This document shows, in pieces, positions 36,781 through 48,525 of a stretch of 64,000 nt of DNA. The DNA comes from Diospyros lotus (taxonomy: Eukaryota; Streptophyta; Magnoliopsida; Ericales; Ebenaceae). The stretch is taken from contig NC_068341.1 in NCBI RefSeq assembly GCF_014633365.1, positions 62,001-126,000 of the forward strand, in the 5' to 3' direction. Position numbers and translations under genes: made by a program. Below the pieces are notes generated by a model. The model did not search any database and was not told where the DNA came from. It worked only from the letters and a program-made list of their open reading frames with translations. The stretch's first letter is position 1; each line of letters begins with the position of its first letter.

Positions 36781-36927
36781 GTGCGCGATTTTGTTCCACC
36801 ATTGCCCTCACTGTTTTTGTGAGGTGAAAAGTATCAGAACAACAATAAAAAATTATCGCATGTCGTTTCGTTATTTTTTACCCTTACAAAAACAGTGAAA
36901 AACAGTGAGGGTGAACAAAATCGCACT
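36781..36927. mobile_element. 147-bp MITE with 10-bp target duplication
   Basis: The left end is GTGCGCGATTTTGTTC and the right end GAACAAAATCGCACT, inverted repeats apart from a CG insertion. Further in, CCCTCACTGTTTTTG and AAAAACAGTGAGGG are also inverted. CCATTATTCC stands immediately outside both ends (36771-36780 and 36928-36937). A 9-10 bp duplication points to a Mutator-like element; hAT would give 8. Confidence 0.8.
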
Positions 36928-37132
36928 CCATTATTCCAAACAAAACAAAGGCAAAAGCAATAGATACAGGTGGTTGCATAGTCAGCTCAGCTGTCAAAGG
37001 TTTCTTATGTTCCTGCTCCTGCATGGGCTAAATGGATACCGTTGCACCGAAATTAAAAAAAAAAAAAAAAAGACCCAAAGCGTTACAAAGGATCTCCTGT
37101 TCTTGCATAGGCTAGCAGGTTTGCATTGAACA

Positions 37133-37180
37133 CCCCCCCCCCCCCCCCAAAAAAAAAAAAAAAAAAAAAGAAAAAAAAAA
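37133..37180. repeat. C-run joined to A-runs
   Basis: Sixteen C followed by twenty-one A, one G and ten A. It is flanked by GC-rich purine sequence (CCCGGAGGGAGGGGAGGG). It lies downstream of the METTL18 stop codon. Assembly length of such runs is often uncertain. Confidence 0.85.
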
Positions 37181-37290
37181 CCCGGAGGGAGGGGAGGGAC
37201 GATGTTCGTGAAATCACACGCTTGAAGAGGAAACAATACCATGCATAAATCTGACAGTTCCAACAAGAGCTTCTCCAGGAAAATGAAAAA

Positions 37291-37714
37291 CTACTTTAGG
37301 TGAAGTTTCCACACCTCTCGAACATTAGAGGAACCATCAGCGACTTCCGCAACCAGGCTTGCCACCATAGCACCTGAGACATGAGGACCATCTTATCCAC
37401 ATGTTAAACCACACAAGTCCACGATGAAATGTACTTCACAAGCCATTCCTTGTGCCTTGCTTCAAGAGCAAAGTTACCACACAAAAACTGGAAGGAAATA
37501 ATTTTGAAGGTTGAAAAAAGAAAGAGCAAGCCAAGAACCTTAAAAGACATGATTCTTTTTATGTTTTAAGTTTTAACAAAGCTAAGATGCTTCAAAAGAG
37601 TTCTTGCAGCTTCCACCAAAAGCTGAAACATATGCAGCATGCACTTTCAAAGGATATGGTTCATTCCTTCATAGACTGGTTGAAAACCAACCACTTCTAT
37701 AACAAACATATGAT

Positions 37715-37745
<31 letters not shown>

Positions 37746-40700
37746 GGGGGGATGCTACATCTATATTCAACTCTTTCGTTTAATTAGAAACAAATCAAAA
37801 CCTTACACCTTAGCCTAGAGGCTTAGATACTACCACAAAAAGGGGAGAAATAAGTAATGAATAAGCATGTTAGAATTAGAGCTAGATGCAAATGTATTGA
37901 TCCTCAATCATGCCCTTAAAACAATCTTCGTGAAATAAAATGCCATTTGTATAATTGAAGGACGTAATACCATTTCGAAGTCAGATTTTAAGTGGGTGTG
38001 TTAGAAGGACATCCTTCAGAGGAAAAGAATATTAATGGGGTGAATTTATATATATATATATATATATATATTTGATTAAGCTTAACTTACTATCTTTCTC
38101 CACCATAGACAGAAATCTCCTTGATCCTCCTCCTACTCCAAAGTAGTGCTTCTTAGCAGCCATGTAAACAACTCCATGTGGAGGATTCAAACACTGTAAA
38201 TGGAATGTTTTAGAGCCCAGTTCCAAGAACTTGATGATATGAAAAATAATACTGCATTTATTTCGATGTAAAATATTTTACATCAAAAAATAACTTTCAT
38301 ACTTCAAATATATACACAAAATATTATGTCATCTCTTTTTCAAGCGTTTGGGTTGCATTTTAAAAATTCCAAGGAAAACAAAATCTGCCCTCAAATGCAA
38401 CTAGCATTTGTATGTAAAATATTTTATGTCAATATGTACATAAAAAATATATTTACATAATATCTAGGGAAATGGTTTTTGCTTAAAATTTTTTAATGCA
38501 AAAATATTATATAATATAAAAAAAATTCATCTAAATTTTGCATAAATATGTTATGTAAAATAATATTTTTAATAAAAAAGACAAACACTGGAAAATCTGA
38601 CAATGTTCTGTGTGTACATGTGTGATTTCTCCTGAGAATAGGAAGTTCTATTTTTGCTCTTAAAACAAAAAATGATTTAAAAAATGATTTAATTTGATGC
38701 AAAATATTTTTCTTAAACAATATTTTTCTTAGTTTTTCTCCCCAAACACCACAAAATAAATAAAATATGTTACCTGAAAACATTTTGCATCAAAACAAAC
38801 AGAGCCTAAATAGAAAATTACCTTCTTTATAAGCTGGTAAAGATGAGGCAGCGAAGATGTTGAGTAGACAGTCTCTGCCATAAGAATAATATCATAACCA
38901 ACAGATTGATAGAGCCATGAGTTACAGTTTTGGCCCATCGCATTGGTTTGTAAGCATGGAAGAATTTGATGGACTTCACACCAGTCACCAGCAAAGAAAC
39001 GAAACTCTGTATCTGTATTCCACACTTTTGTTTCTGTATCCAAAGACTCAGACTTCTTCAAGAGATTAGCATTCACATTACGGAGAGTGAGACATCGAAG
39101 CACCTCAGCATTGAAATCCTGGAAATGAACGACAGCAGCACCCTGATGCAACAAAGAAAAATGTAAAACATACTGGATATGAGGTGTCTCAAATCAAGTA
39201 CTAAATGGACTAGACACACAATGATTACCTCAAGACCTGTGAAGATCCCAGGAAGTCCGTGCCCACATCCCAGCTAAATCAAACAAAACAGACATATTCA
39301 GAATTGCAATAGGTAAAAGTAGACAATAAAAGACATTTTTGCCATCTGGAAGTCAGAATGTTTTTATATTATCTTATTTACTTCAGAATACTGGAGTAGT
39401 GAAGTGAAAACTTGCCATGGGACAAATAATTACTAAGAATTCCTTTTACAACTCCACACTTTACTGAACATGGAATTCCCCCACTTGGATGTCTAAAAAC
39501 ATGTTCTAATATTGGGAATGCAAACATGGTGTTTCACCTACAAAAGCTATCCTTTAGATACTTCATTGGTCCATTCAATGCATCTGTCAAAAATTTTGAT
39601 AAGGCAAATTAAGTTCACTGCTCTCAACTACCATAAAGAAAAAGGGGTTGTTTTTTGCATGCAACCCAAAGAACACAAGAACGAACCAAAAACAATCTTG
39701 ATAATATCTATGGTCTAAAGCAACCTTCAGTGACATCCTAAACAACTATGCATAAGCAACTAACAGATATGATCCTACTCTAATTAGATCCCAATAAGAC
39801 ATAATCCCAATCTAATTAGGATTCTAATGGAGCCTACTAACTAAAGGAAACAAAAAGAAATAGGAAATAAAAAAAGAGGAATAAACAATACTAATTCCTA
39901 TTTCTATGCCTAAAATAATGTTTTCCAAAAGTTTGAAAAAGCTTTGAAAAGAATATCCTCTCTGCAGAACATAGGAGCCTTGGGTTTCTAATAATTTGCC
40001 TTTTGATCTGTATTACCATTTCAAAATTTATTGATACGCAATTAGCCCTACCAATTACATTTAACTAACAATAGAACCATACTCTAAAGAGGAAAAAATG
40101 TACCATTCTCTATATGCTATACCAGATTTTCAGCCCATAAATCATAATTAAAATCATTATGACCTTCAATCAATGATATTCGCATCCCAGCAGAAATAAA
40201 CTAGTTCTCATATTTAATGGGCACACAAGGTTGATCAAATAAAGACAAGAATCTCCAAGAGATAAAAGCTGAAAAAGCCAACAGCTACTATTCAATGTGG
40301 TAGACGTCCAAAATAACACACTTGTAATGTATGAAATTGGCAATTAATGCCAGATAACTTCCAAGGTCAAATTGGCTGAGCTTGTATAAGGACAAGAATA
40401 ATGGGATAAACATAAAGACACAAATGAGATCCAGCATGCCAAGCCTCAAATATATTTTATCATCACAGAATAAATTTGCTCCTGCTGTATGAGCCCACCT
40501 CTAAGACACGCTTTCCGGTAAGTATTAATCGCCCACCTTGCACTTCTGACTGCAGAGCTTTAACTAAATCTAGTGAACCTTCCCATAGTTTCAGTCCTCC
40601 TACAGCATAATTAAGCACATTAAGTACACCCACTGAGTATATGCATGTTATACGTATGTGCATAACGGGTTTTAGCCAAACCTAGGGAATCTCTTCTCAT

Positions 40701-41914
40701 TTTTCTCAACCCGGCAGATAAAATATTATTTTCAAATAGCACCTTTACACATATGTGCCAAAAGAACTTTTTTAGGTTGCTATTGGCACTGTAGGTGAAC
40801 AGTAAAACTTACGGGTTCAACCAAAAAGTTTGCTGAAAAAACGAAATAGCCCGAAAAGAAAAGCATCATGTGCTCTGGCAAGAACTAAGCCATCCGCAAT
40901 AAGAAACTGTTGGCAACTTCAAGATGGTAAGTATAAACTAAAAGTGCAATACCCACTTGACTAAAGAATGTGCTAAAAAAGTAAAGTCTCTGAAAAAACC
41001 AGTACCATGCGTTTTGCAAAAGAAAACAAATGAACATGGAGCTGACAACAACACTTCTAGTGTCTTAGGGTTGGCGTTGAGAAATACCTACACAGAAAAG
41101 AAAAAGAAAAAAGAAAAGGGAGAACCAGAAGTGAAAGCATAGAGAAGCATCTTCCCACACAGACCTTCATATCTACCAGGAACCAAATCGGAATTTGATA
41201 ATTGGAAAACCTCCTGAGTACTCACCCTTCCCTGCCAGAAGCAGAATATACATTTTAGTCACATCTTGTAATGTAGTTGACACCCGCAATTCCTGTATTT
41301 GGTGGCTTAGAAAATGGAGGGGAATTAACCAATTTTAGAACTTCCAACTAGGAGTTTTCTGCTTTTGCTAGTTGGTGAAGTGCAGATTAGTTTCAGTTTC
41401 CTTGGAAACCAATTGAAAAAAACAAAGAAGAGCTTTCATAAAGTTTCCTTTTCCTCTCGTCGCCTTGCCGTCATTTCAGCATAACATGTAATAAAATAAA
41501 GAAAGGGTCGGGAAGAATTACCTTGACCAGAGTAATTCCGTTCAAATTCACGGGCTCCACTGTGTATCTCACAGATGAGGAAACCTGTAGGAAATAGGAG
41601 TACGTAAAAACCCCTAGATAAGATATAGATCTATACAAATACAGCTACATTAGCATAATCTAATAGGTTTATATATATATATATATGCTTATACATATAC
41701 ATATAAATATATAGAGATGTACGGATATATGAAGAAAATGTGATGAAAAGACCTCCGAGGGAAGAACTTCAAGGCAAGGTGGTCGGGGAGGGCGCCCTGA
41801 GTGCTGTTGTTGTAGTGAAGAATCAAGAAACCCTAAGCCCGACTGGGTTTCATCTTCTGAAGAAGATGAAGAAAAGAGGCGAAATGAATCGAATTCAGGC
41901 TGATTGGTCCACAT
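37291..41914 (-). CDS. METTL18/HPM1-type histidine protein methyltransferase
   Basis: Eight coding exons on the minus strand keep one frame and give 314 residues: 41914-41753, 41584-41522, 41231-41165, 40599-40499, 39273-39229, 39142-38822, 38193-38091 and 37373-37291. All introns are GT-AG. The start is the ATG of MWTNQPEFDSF; no ATG extends the frame upstream. The seven-beta-strand fold shows the SAM-binding motif VLELGCGHGLPG (about 129-140), built across exons 4 and 5, then GAAVVHFQDFNAEVLRC, FFAGDWCEV and YDIILMAETVYS. The C-terminus has PPHGVVYMAAKKHYFGVGGG and ends REVWKLHLK. METTL18/Hpm1 methylates a histidine of ribosomal protein uL3 in animals and yeast; the plant substrate is an inference. 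No frame break was seen. Intron 6 carries a MITE. Confidence 0.92.
37710..37751. repeat. (GA)n followed by G-run
   Basis: A GA dinucleotide tract up to 37734 changes directly into 17 G at 37735-37751. It is in intron 7 of the methyltransferase gene. No function is seen. Confidence 0.85.
38251..38807. mobile_element. MITE in METTL18 intron 6
   Basis: ACTGCATTTATTTCGATGTA at the left and TGCATCAAAACAAACAGAGC near the right end (38788-38807) are inverted copies: the right end reads GCTCTGTTTGTTTTGATGCA on the other strand. AAAATATTTTAC-like blocks inside also repeat. The interior is AT-rich without coding potential. The exact ends and target duplication are not clear, so the superfamily (hAT or PIF) is open. 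It takes up nearly the whole 628-bp intron. Confidence 0.55.
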
Positions 41915-42963
41915 GAAAACTATTCTCTTATTCGCCTTTTTAGTTGCAGAGCTCCATCTGGGTAGAGTCGCCAATAGGCAACAACCTCCTTAGGTACTGT
42001 CCCCGAACGGCGGAGGGAAAGGGGAAAGGCGAAAGACGAAAGGCGAAAGAGAGCCAAACGGCCCAAACCCTGTAGCTGTATTGTATGGAGGACACTTTTA
42101 AAATCTTATGAATTAAAAAAAAAAAAATGATGCTTATTAATCCCAATCATGCTCTTTCTAGAATTTCTCAAGGAGGAGAAGACGAAGAAGAGGGGATCAG
42201 AGTAGAGTGAGAGAGAGCAACTTTTACTTTACCCGTGAAGATCGAAGAATTTACCAATTACCATTACATTAAACTTTTTTTAATATTTCATATTTATACC
42301 ATATTATAGATATCCCTCCTTTCTAAAATAACAATTACAATTGAAATTATGGGGAACTGAACCAAAATTAAATTGATCAACGTAGTTAAAAATTGTTTGA
42401 CTAGATAATTAGGAAAAAATCGAACATTATTTTAATAAGTATAATTTGTTTATGATTTTTACTAAATTTAAATCGAAACTTAATCGAATGTGTGGGTAAC
42501 TGAATTAAATCAAACTGAATATATATATATATATAATATATTGATTAATATATTTTTTTACAAGTATTTTAATTAATGCATTACAAATATATAAAATATT
42601 TAACATTTATAAAGTAATTAATAAATAAAAATAAAACTTAATCTTAAATTATTTTATTTTTATCAATCAAATAATTATATTTAAGAAGTTTGAAGTTAAT
42701 TTATAACTTTATGGAATAAAAAAGTAATTTTATTAAAGTTTATCTTTATTTATTGTGGAGTTATCAATGATTTTTATGAATGATATTTGTAAGAGTTTGT
42801 TTTTGTTTTATCGGTATGAATCAAACTAAAAAATTATGATTAAAATCGAAATCGAATAATTTACTTATAATTTTTAGTTTTTAAAATTAATGGGTACTAG
42901 TAGTTTTGGTTTGATTTGACTTTGGTTTTAGCCCAAATTATAATCAAATCAAACGGAATATAC

Positions 42964-42994
<31 letters not shown>

Positions 42995-43290
42995 CAACAC
43001 CCGGCGACCCGACCCACCAATTCCGTATCGTATCGGTTACAGTCCGATTGCCCATGAACGGTTCTGGTTGGTTCGGTCCGAAACCAAAATTCTTCGGTCA
43101 ACAACGACTTCTCTCTCTCGCTCTCTCTCTCTCTCTTTCCCCCTCTCCCCCCCCTGAATTTCATCACTCTGGGCTCTTTGGATTCTCTCTCCCGGAATTA
43201 GGGGTTTTCATGTAACCGGTGTTCACAGCCAAATTCCTCCTCCTACCCACAATTAACAACCATTCAATTTCTCATCATCATCCTTACGAA
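41915..43290. promoter_or_regulatory. Shared upstream region of METTL18 and HSFA5-like genes
   Basis: The two genes diverge with start codons 1377 bp apart. METTL18's side contains a GC-rich 5'UTR-like stretch with a short upstream ATG frame near 41960. HSFA5's side has (ATA)n at 42964-42991 and a CT-rich leader (43107-43155), common in plant 5'UTRs. The middle is occupied by the hAT-like copy C. Heat-shock elements (nGAAn arrays) were not convincing. Confidence 0.5.
42324..42962 (-). mobile_element. hAT-like non-autonomous element, copy C
   Basis: Reads as the reverse complement of the 30885-31524 copy over most of its length. Shared blocks include AATTACAATTGAAATT, TGTGTGGGTAACTGAA, TTTTTTTACAAGTATTTTAA and TTATTTTTATCAATCAAATA. 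About 100 bases in the middle differ from copy B. The ends are eroded, so no target duplication is readable. It sits between two divergent promoters. Confidence 0.65.
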
Positions 43291-43512
43291 ATGGAAGGAA
43301 CTTCTGTTGCCGGCGGCGGAGGAGGACCGGCCCCTTTTCTGCTGAAGACGTATGACATGGTAGATGACTCAACGACGGACGAGATCGTCTCGTGGAGCCC
43401 TAACAAGAAAAGCTTCGTGGTGTGGAACCCTCCCGAGTTTGCCCGCCTCCTCCTTCCCACCTACTTCAAGCACAACAACTTCTCCAGCTTCATCAGGCAG
43501 CTCAACACCTAC
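43291..43512 (+). CDS. HSFA5: HSFA5-like heat-stress transcription factor, exon 1
   Basis: The first 74 codons of a class A heat-stress factor end at a clean donor (CCTAC|GTAACC). The translation has the N-terminal two thirds of the winged-helix DNA-binding domain: [31 protein letters not shown] and [20 protein letters not shown]. The intron falls just after LNTY, the conserved intron site within plant HSF DNA-binding domains. GGPAPFL and [12 protein letters not shown] fit HSFA5 better than HSFA4. HSFA5 proteins are known to bind and restrain HSFA4. The second exon, which should begin GFRK and hold the oligomerisation and activation parts, was not found before the window end. The gene has either a very long, transposon-filled intron or has been broken. 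Confidence 0.85.
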
Positions 43513-43775
43513 GTAACCTCTCCTTCCCTTCTATGAATATAGCTTTATAGTATTCAATTGTTTTCTTTTTGTTTTTTCTTTGTGACCTATTGATTTTATG
43601 TTCTCTGGTTTCTGTCGCGATTATATTTAGCCTACAAGTGTAGGTTTTTTCTATCTTCGATTATCAAAGATGCTTAGTGATGTTCTGAGTTCATTTTTAC
43701 ATTAGTTTTTGGAACGATTTCCCCACCCTGTTTTTTGAATTTCAACGAACTTCAGAGGTTTGAGATTTTTATGTT

Positions 43776-45805
43776 TATTAGAATCAGGAATGAAAAATAC
43801 CTCAATTCCTTATCTGGCAGGCCAACCCCGAGAAAGCCAACTTAAATACAGAACAGAGCATTGCGCTCTGTTTGGTCACCCAAGCCTAACCACCTAACAG
43901 CCAGTTAATCAACTAACACACCTACAACAAACAATACAATAGGAAATGAGATAAAACACACTAAATCTGATACTCAACGTCTAGTGTCCAGACGGAACCC
44001 CAATTAGCATTTGAGAAGGCCCAGATTTGCAAAGAAAAAGAAGCAGAAAAGAGCAGTCCTTGTCCAGCAGAGGCCTTAAGATATCTCAACAAATGATGTG
44101 TTGCATCAAGATGAGGCTTCCTAGGCTTAGAAACATACTGACTAAGTTTATGAACAACAAATGTGATATCAGGGTGAGATATAGTCAGATAAAGCAATCG
44201 GACAATGAGTCGTCTATCGGCAAAGACATCCTCAAGAAAATCACCCTCAATAAAACACAACTTGATATTAGGGATCATAGAAACCATAAACAGTTTTCTA
44301 GACAAGAAACCTGTATCCTCAAGAAGTTGTAAGGTATAGTGTCTCTGGGATAAGAAAATACCTTTATTAGACTGAGCAATCTCAAGTCCAAGGAAATACC
44401 GTAGACGCCCAAGATCCTTAAGCTTGAATTGTCCATGAAGAAAAACCTTAAGAGATCCTTAAGCTTGAATTGTCCATGAAGAAAAACCTTAAGAGAGGCT
44501 ATAGCATCAGCATTTGAACCTGTTATGATAATATCATCAATATATACAAGCAAGGCCACAAACGATGAACCAACACCCTTAGTAAAAAGAGAATAGTCTG
44601 ATTTAGACTGAAGAAAACCATACTTAAGGAGGGCAGTAGAAAACTTGGAAAACCATTGCCTGGAAGCATGTTTTAAACTATAGATGGACTTATGGAGTCT
44701 ACATACCAATCTCTCCCCCTGATGAGGAGTAGCAACTCGAGGCTTATACCCAAGTGGAAGGTCCATGTAAACCTCCTCAAAAAATTCTCCATTGAGAAAA
44801 ACATTATTGACATCAAGTTGGATAAGAAGCCACTTGTGAATAGTAGCTAGGGCTAAGAGGACTTTAACTGTAACTAGCTTGGCTACGAGGGAAAAAATAT
44901 CAAAGAAATCCAAACCCTCTTGCTGCGTGTACCCCTTAGCTACTAAACGAGCCTTATGCCTCTCTATGGACCCATCTAACTTATATTTAATTTTATACAC
45001 CCACTTACATCCAATGGCATGCTCATCTTGAGGCAAAGCAGTAACAGTCCAAGTATCATTAAGATGCATAGCATCCAAATCTGCAGCCATGGCATCCCTC
45101 CAATGAGCATAGTGCATTGCTGGATGGTAAAATTGAGGTTCAAAGTTGGAGGAAACATTGAGGAGGAAATGTCTGTGTGAAGGTGACTAGGCAGAGTAAG
45201 AAATAAAATGATCTAAGGGATATGAGGAAGGTGTAGGAGGGAGTGGAGTTTGTGTTAACAAATGGCAATGAAAATCTTGAAGATAAGAGGGAGGTCTAGT
45301 GACCCTAGTAGATCGACGAGTGGTAGGAGCAGGATCACTAGGACAAGGAACAGGCTCAATAGGAGAAGGAATCTCAATTAAAGAGGTAGGGTCATGTGCA
45401 ACTGTGGTGGAAGTGGACACATCAAGAACAAGCCGAGGCCGAGGTAAAACCAAATCAAGAAAAGGATCCACAACTGCATTGGAAGAAATGATGGAGTGAA
45501 AAGGGAAAACATCCTCATGAAACACATCATCACAAGAAACAAAAAATTTCTTTGTGGCTATCTCATAAAGCTTATAGCCTTTCATACCAGAGGGCCTCTG
45601 ATACCATATTAGAATCGGGAATGAAAAATACCTCAATTCATTATCTGGGAGGCCAACCCCGAGAAAGCCAACTTAAATATAGAACAGAGCATTGCGCTCT
45701 GTTTGGTCACCCAAGCCCAACCACCTAACAGCCAGTTAATCAACTAACAGCCAGCTACAACAAACAATACAATAGGAAATGAGATAAAACACACTAAATC
45801 TGATA
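43776..45805 (-). mobile_element. Copia-1, internally deleted, TA...TA LTR ends
   Basis: The 2030-bp element is flanked by ATGTT on both sides (43771-43775 and 45806-45810). LTRs of 197 bp (43776-43972) and 199 bp (45607-45805) are about 96 percent alike by eye. On the minus strand they start TATCAGATTT and end GATTCTAATA, i.e. TA...TA instead of TG...CA. The 5' LTR is followed at once by TGGTATCAGAGG (45606-45595), the initiator-tRNA primer site of plant Copia elements. Only the end of integrase, most of reverse transcriptase and the start of RNase H remain. It lies antisense in the first intron of the HSFA5-like gene. Confidence 0.93.
43976..45594 (-). pseudogene. Copia-1 partial pol (integrase end, RT, RNase H start)
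   Basis: The minus-strand reading starts directly after the primer site with an integrase C-terminal part (SGMKGYKLYEIATKKFF), then a linker rich in Pro/Ser/Thr, then reverse transcriptase with [20 protein letters not shown], the [12 protein letters not shown] active-site region and [12 protein letters not shown]. Gag, protease and most of integrase are missing. A 41-bp tandem duplication (44412-44452 and 44453-44493) shifts the frame after the RT active site. RNase H stops at SNANWGS just before the 3' LTR. It cannot give a working polyprotein. Confidence 0.88.
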
Positions 45806-45810
45806 ATGTT

Positions 45811-46801
45811 TTTAAACAACACTGTTGAACACAAATAAGTTACTTTGGATTAAGGGTTAAACATTGAGGAACCAACAACTCAGCTCTAAGTTTGCAGCTT
45901 TAATTATTTTACCCATATTCCTTTCCTGGTTTTTCTCTATTATTATTGTTGTTGTTTTTCTGGAAAAAATTGGAAATCTGGGTGGCAGGTATGTAGCATG
46001 CTGTCTTTTAACCTAGTGGAAATCATCACATTGACCATTTAGGACATCCAAGGTATGTCATAGACCCTGATAGCCATCTAGGTGGCCAGGCATATAACAT
46101 AGGGCATGCAGCCATCCAAGCAACCAACTGAGAGACACTTTTCTCGAACTTTAAACCTCAGGTCTCAGTATGAAGGGTGACTCCCACAGAGCTACCACCT
46201 TGAGCAGTCCTCTCCTAGCATTTATTGAACTGCTTTGCTTGGCCTGTAATGAATCACATGTGGTTAATGGTTTCCATTATCATAAACCAAGAATACTCAG
46301 TGAAAGCATAATTAACTATTGGGACAATATGCTGTTTTAGGGTTTGTGGGAATGACACCTAGAGTTTATTGCCACCAAAATGATGGTTCAACAGTCTAAG
46401 TTGATTGCACTGGATTTATATGGTGGCCTGAAATCAAAAACCTACAATTTATTGTCCTTGAGATGATGGTTCAACGGGCTAAATGGTTTCTCTAGTTTTG
46501 AACTCTCTTTCTATCTATTTATTCAGTGATACTGCAATTACTCATTTAATTCATGGTAGCTCTTATTCACCTTCAGTTGATTGGTTCAATAAATCATCAA
46601 GTTGAGCACATATGCAGTGGCTTATGTTGCATGGCAAGTTTGCTTTACAAAAGTTTTTGACACTTGGAAAATATCCAATGTATTAAAGAAATGAAGAAAC
46701 CATAGTACCTTCAATGTGTAAATCTATTAATCCTGTTCAAACCTTCTCTTCGGTATGCTGGCCCAATGCTACTCTTAAGTTATGCCTGTTCTTTTGTAGT
46801 T
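45811..46801. other. HSFA5-like intron sequence between insertions
   Basis: Noncoding and moderately AT-rich, with no frame or repeat with clear ends. Presumed host intron between Copia-1 and the L1 fragment. No exon resembling the second half of an HSF DNA-binding domain was found here. Confidence 0.5.
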
Positions 46802-48525
46802 GTTTTTTTTTTCTGTAAATAAGCTTGCATTAAACAGAAAAACAAGAACATTACACATCAAAAGCTAGAGTATATCCCGAGGAACACAACAAAAACAAAC
46901 ACAAAAAAACAAATGAGCAACAAGTACCTACCACAACCAAACAAAGAAACACACCTCGCAACATGAAACGCTTAGGATAAACATGCCGAAGGAAGACGCC
47001 AATAATGAAGTAGAGCCTAACTCTGTAAAGATAAGGAAAATATAATGTAGACAACCGAGTCCAGACACACACAAAATCAAATGTACTAACTGGGACGTAG
47101 ACCGCTCCTGATTACAAAGCAACAATTATTACACTCCCTCCAACGATAATACACCATTGCATGTAAGACCAAATGATGAGCCACCTGCCAAGGCCTGTTG
47201 CCTCATCATTGCAAAGCTGCCCAAAGAATACCTTGGTCCCATCTTTGCCAAGGCCAACCAAACTTCTTATGTCAGTGAAAGAAACATAGAACTTGGCAAG
47301 AAAAAGAACTGTAAAAAAATAGATGACTATGCCTCTCAACTGCCACCTTGCAAAGAAAACATCAACTCAGGAAAGGCAAGAAAAGAATGAGACGATCAAG
47401 AGTAGAAATTCGTTCCTGAATCACCAATCAAAGGATAAATGCATAAGCAAGAATCCCCAAACTATGCCAGACCAAGCCACTCCAAGGAATAGTAGAGCGC
47501 AGAACATATAAATCAGAAAAGTCGAACGAACAGTAAAAATACCGTCAAATGTTGACAACCAACATAACTCATCCCATTGCCCCACCCTGGCCAAAACTGG
47601 CATATACTCTTGAATAAGCACCAAAGACAACAAGGAGACCATCTCAGGCCATACCCAAGTACCATCCATTATGTGATATAAGAACTGATCCATTCGCACC
47701 CCAAGAGGATGACATGTGTCAAACCACAAAAACACCTCTTGACCATTAGTTGTCCTCCACCCAAAATAGCCACTAATCACATCACAAACCAACATCAATT
47801 TCCACCAATACCAAGGACAGGAGCAAGGAATATGGAGCAACCAAAAACACCGACCTTGCACACGATAGGTATGCATCCATCGAACCCATAATGACTCTTG
47901 ATCCGTTGACAGTAAACGCCAAATCAACTTTGTCACCAAGGCTTGATTCCAAATAAGCAAAGGTTTAATACCCAAAACTCCCCTGCTCTTTAGGACAACT
48001 CACCTCCCTCCACCCCACCTTAACTTTATAGGAATTAAGAGCTGACCCACTCCAAAGGAAACCCTGCACAAGTTGCTCCAGCTCCTGAAGTACTCTCCTT
48101 GGAAAAAGAAACAAAGAGGCCCAACATAGGTGAATAGTAGATAAAATAGAGTGTACCAACTGAAGCTGACCTCCAAAAGATAATAAACAACTCCACCACG
48201 TAGCCACCTTATTGCGCACCTTATCCAAAATGGGCTGACAATCCCCATAAGTGAGCTTCATAGATAACAATGGGACCCCCCAAATATCGAATAGGCAAAA
48301 AACCACGGCGAAACCCTGAGATCAAGTATAACTCTTCCCGCAAAACCTCATTAGCATAGGATACAAAACAATCACTTTTTAAAGGATTATTACAAAGACC
48401 TAAGAGAGTAGAAAACTCATCCAAACAGCACTTTGAAATATGAAGACTCTAGATCACCACGGGAAAACAGGAGAAGATCATTAGCAAACATAAGCACCAC
48501 CATACCAATTTGTCCACACAGGTTT
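46802..48525 (-). mobile_element. 5'-truncated L1-type LINE
   Basis: On the minus strand the sequence starts inside a reverse transcriptase (FANDLLLFSRGDLESSYF near 48515-48450), passes through the thumb region (RYLGGPIVIYEAHL, then the STIHLCWASLF and FLWSGS phrases) and the C-terminal zf-RVT region (GWRTTNGQEVFLWFDTCHP, about 47750), and ends in an A-run (46812-46802). This order is that of plant L1 ORF2. The frame is broken several times. Flanking duplications were not found. It lies inside the HSFA5-like intron. Confidence 0.85.

Noticed and set aside
36994..37266. 90-codon minus-strand frame over the C/A homopolymers
   Set aside because: Consists of Phe and Gly runs from homopolymers.
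41915..41974. Upstream extension of METTL18 exon 1 to 41974
   Set aside because: The frame is open but begins at TTG, not ATG; the first ATG in frame is at 41914.
43961..45636. Copia-1 frames as a host gene next to HSFA5
   Set aside because: They lie between paired LTRs with a primer site and carry RT motifs.
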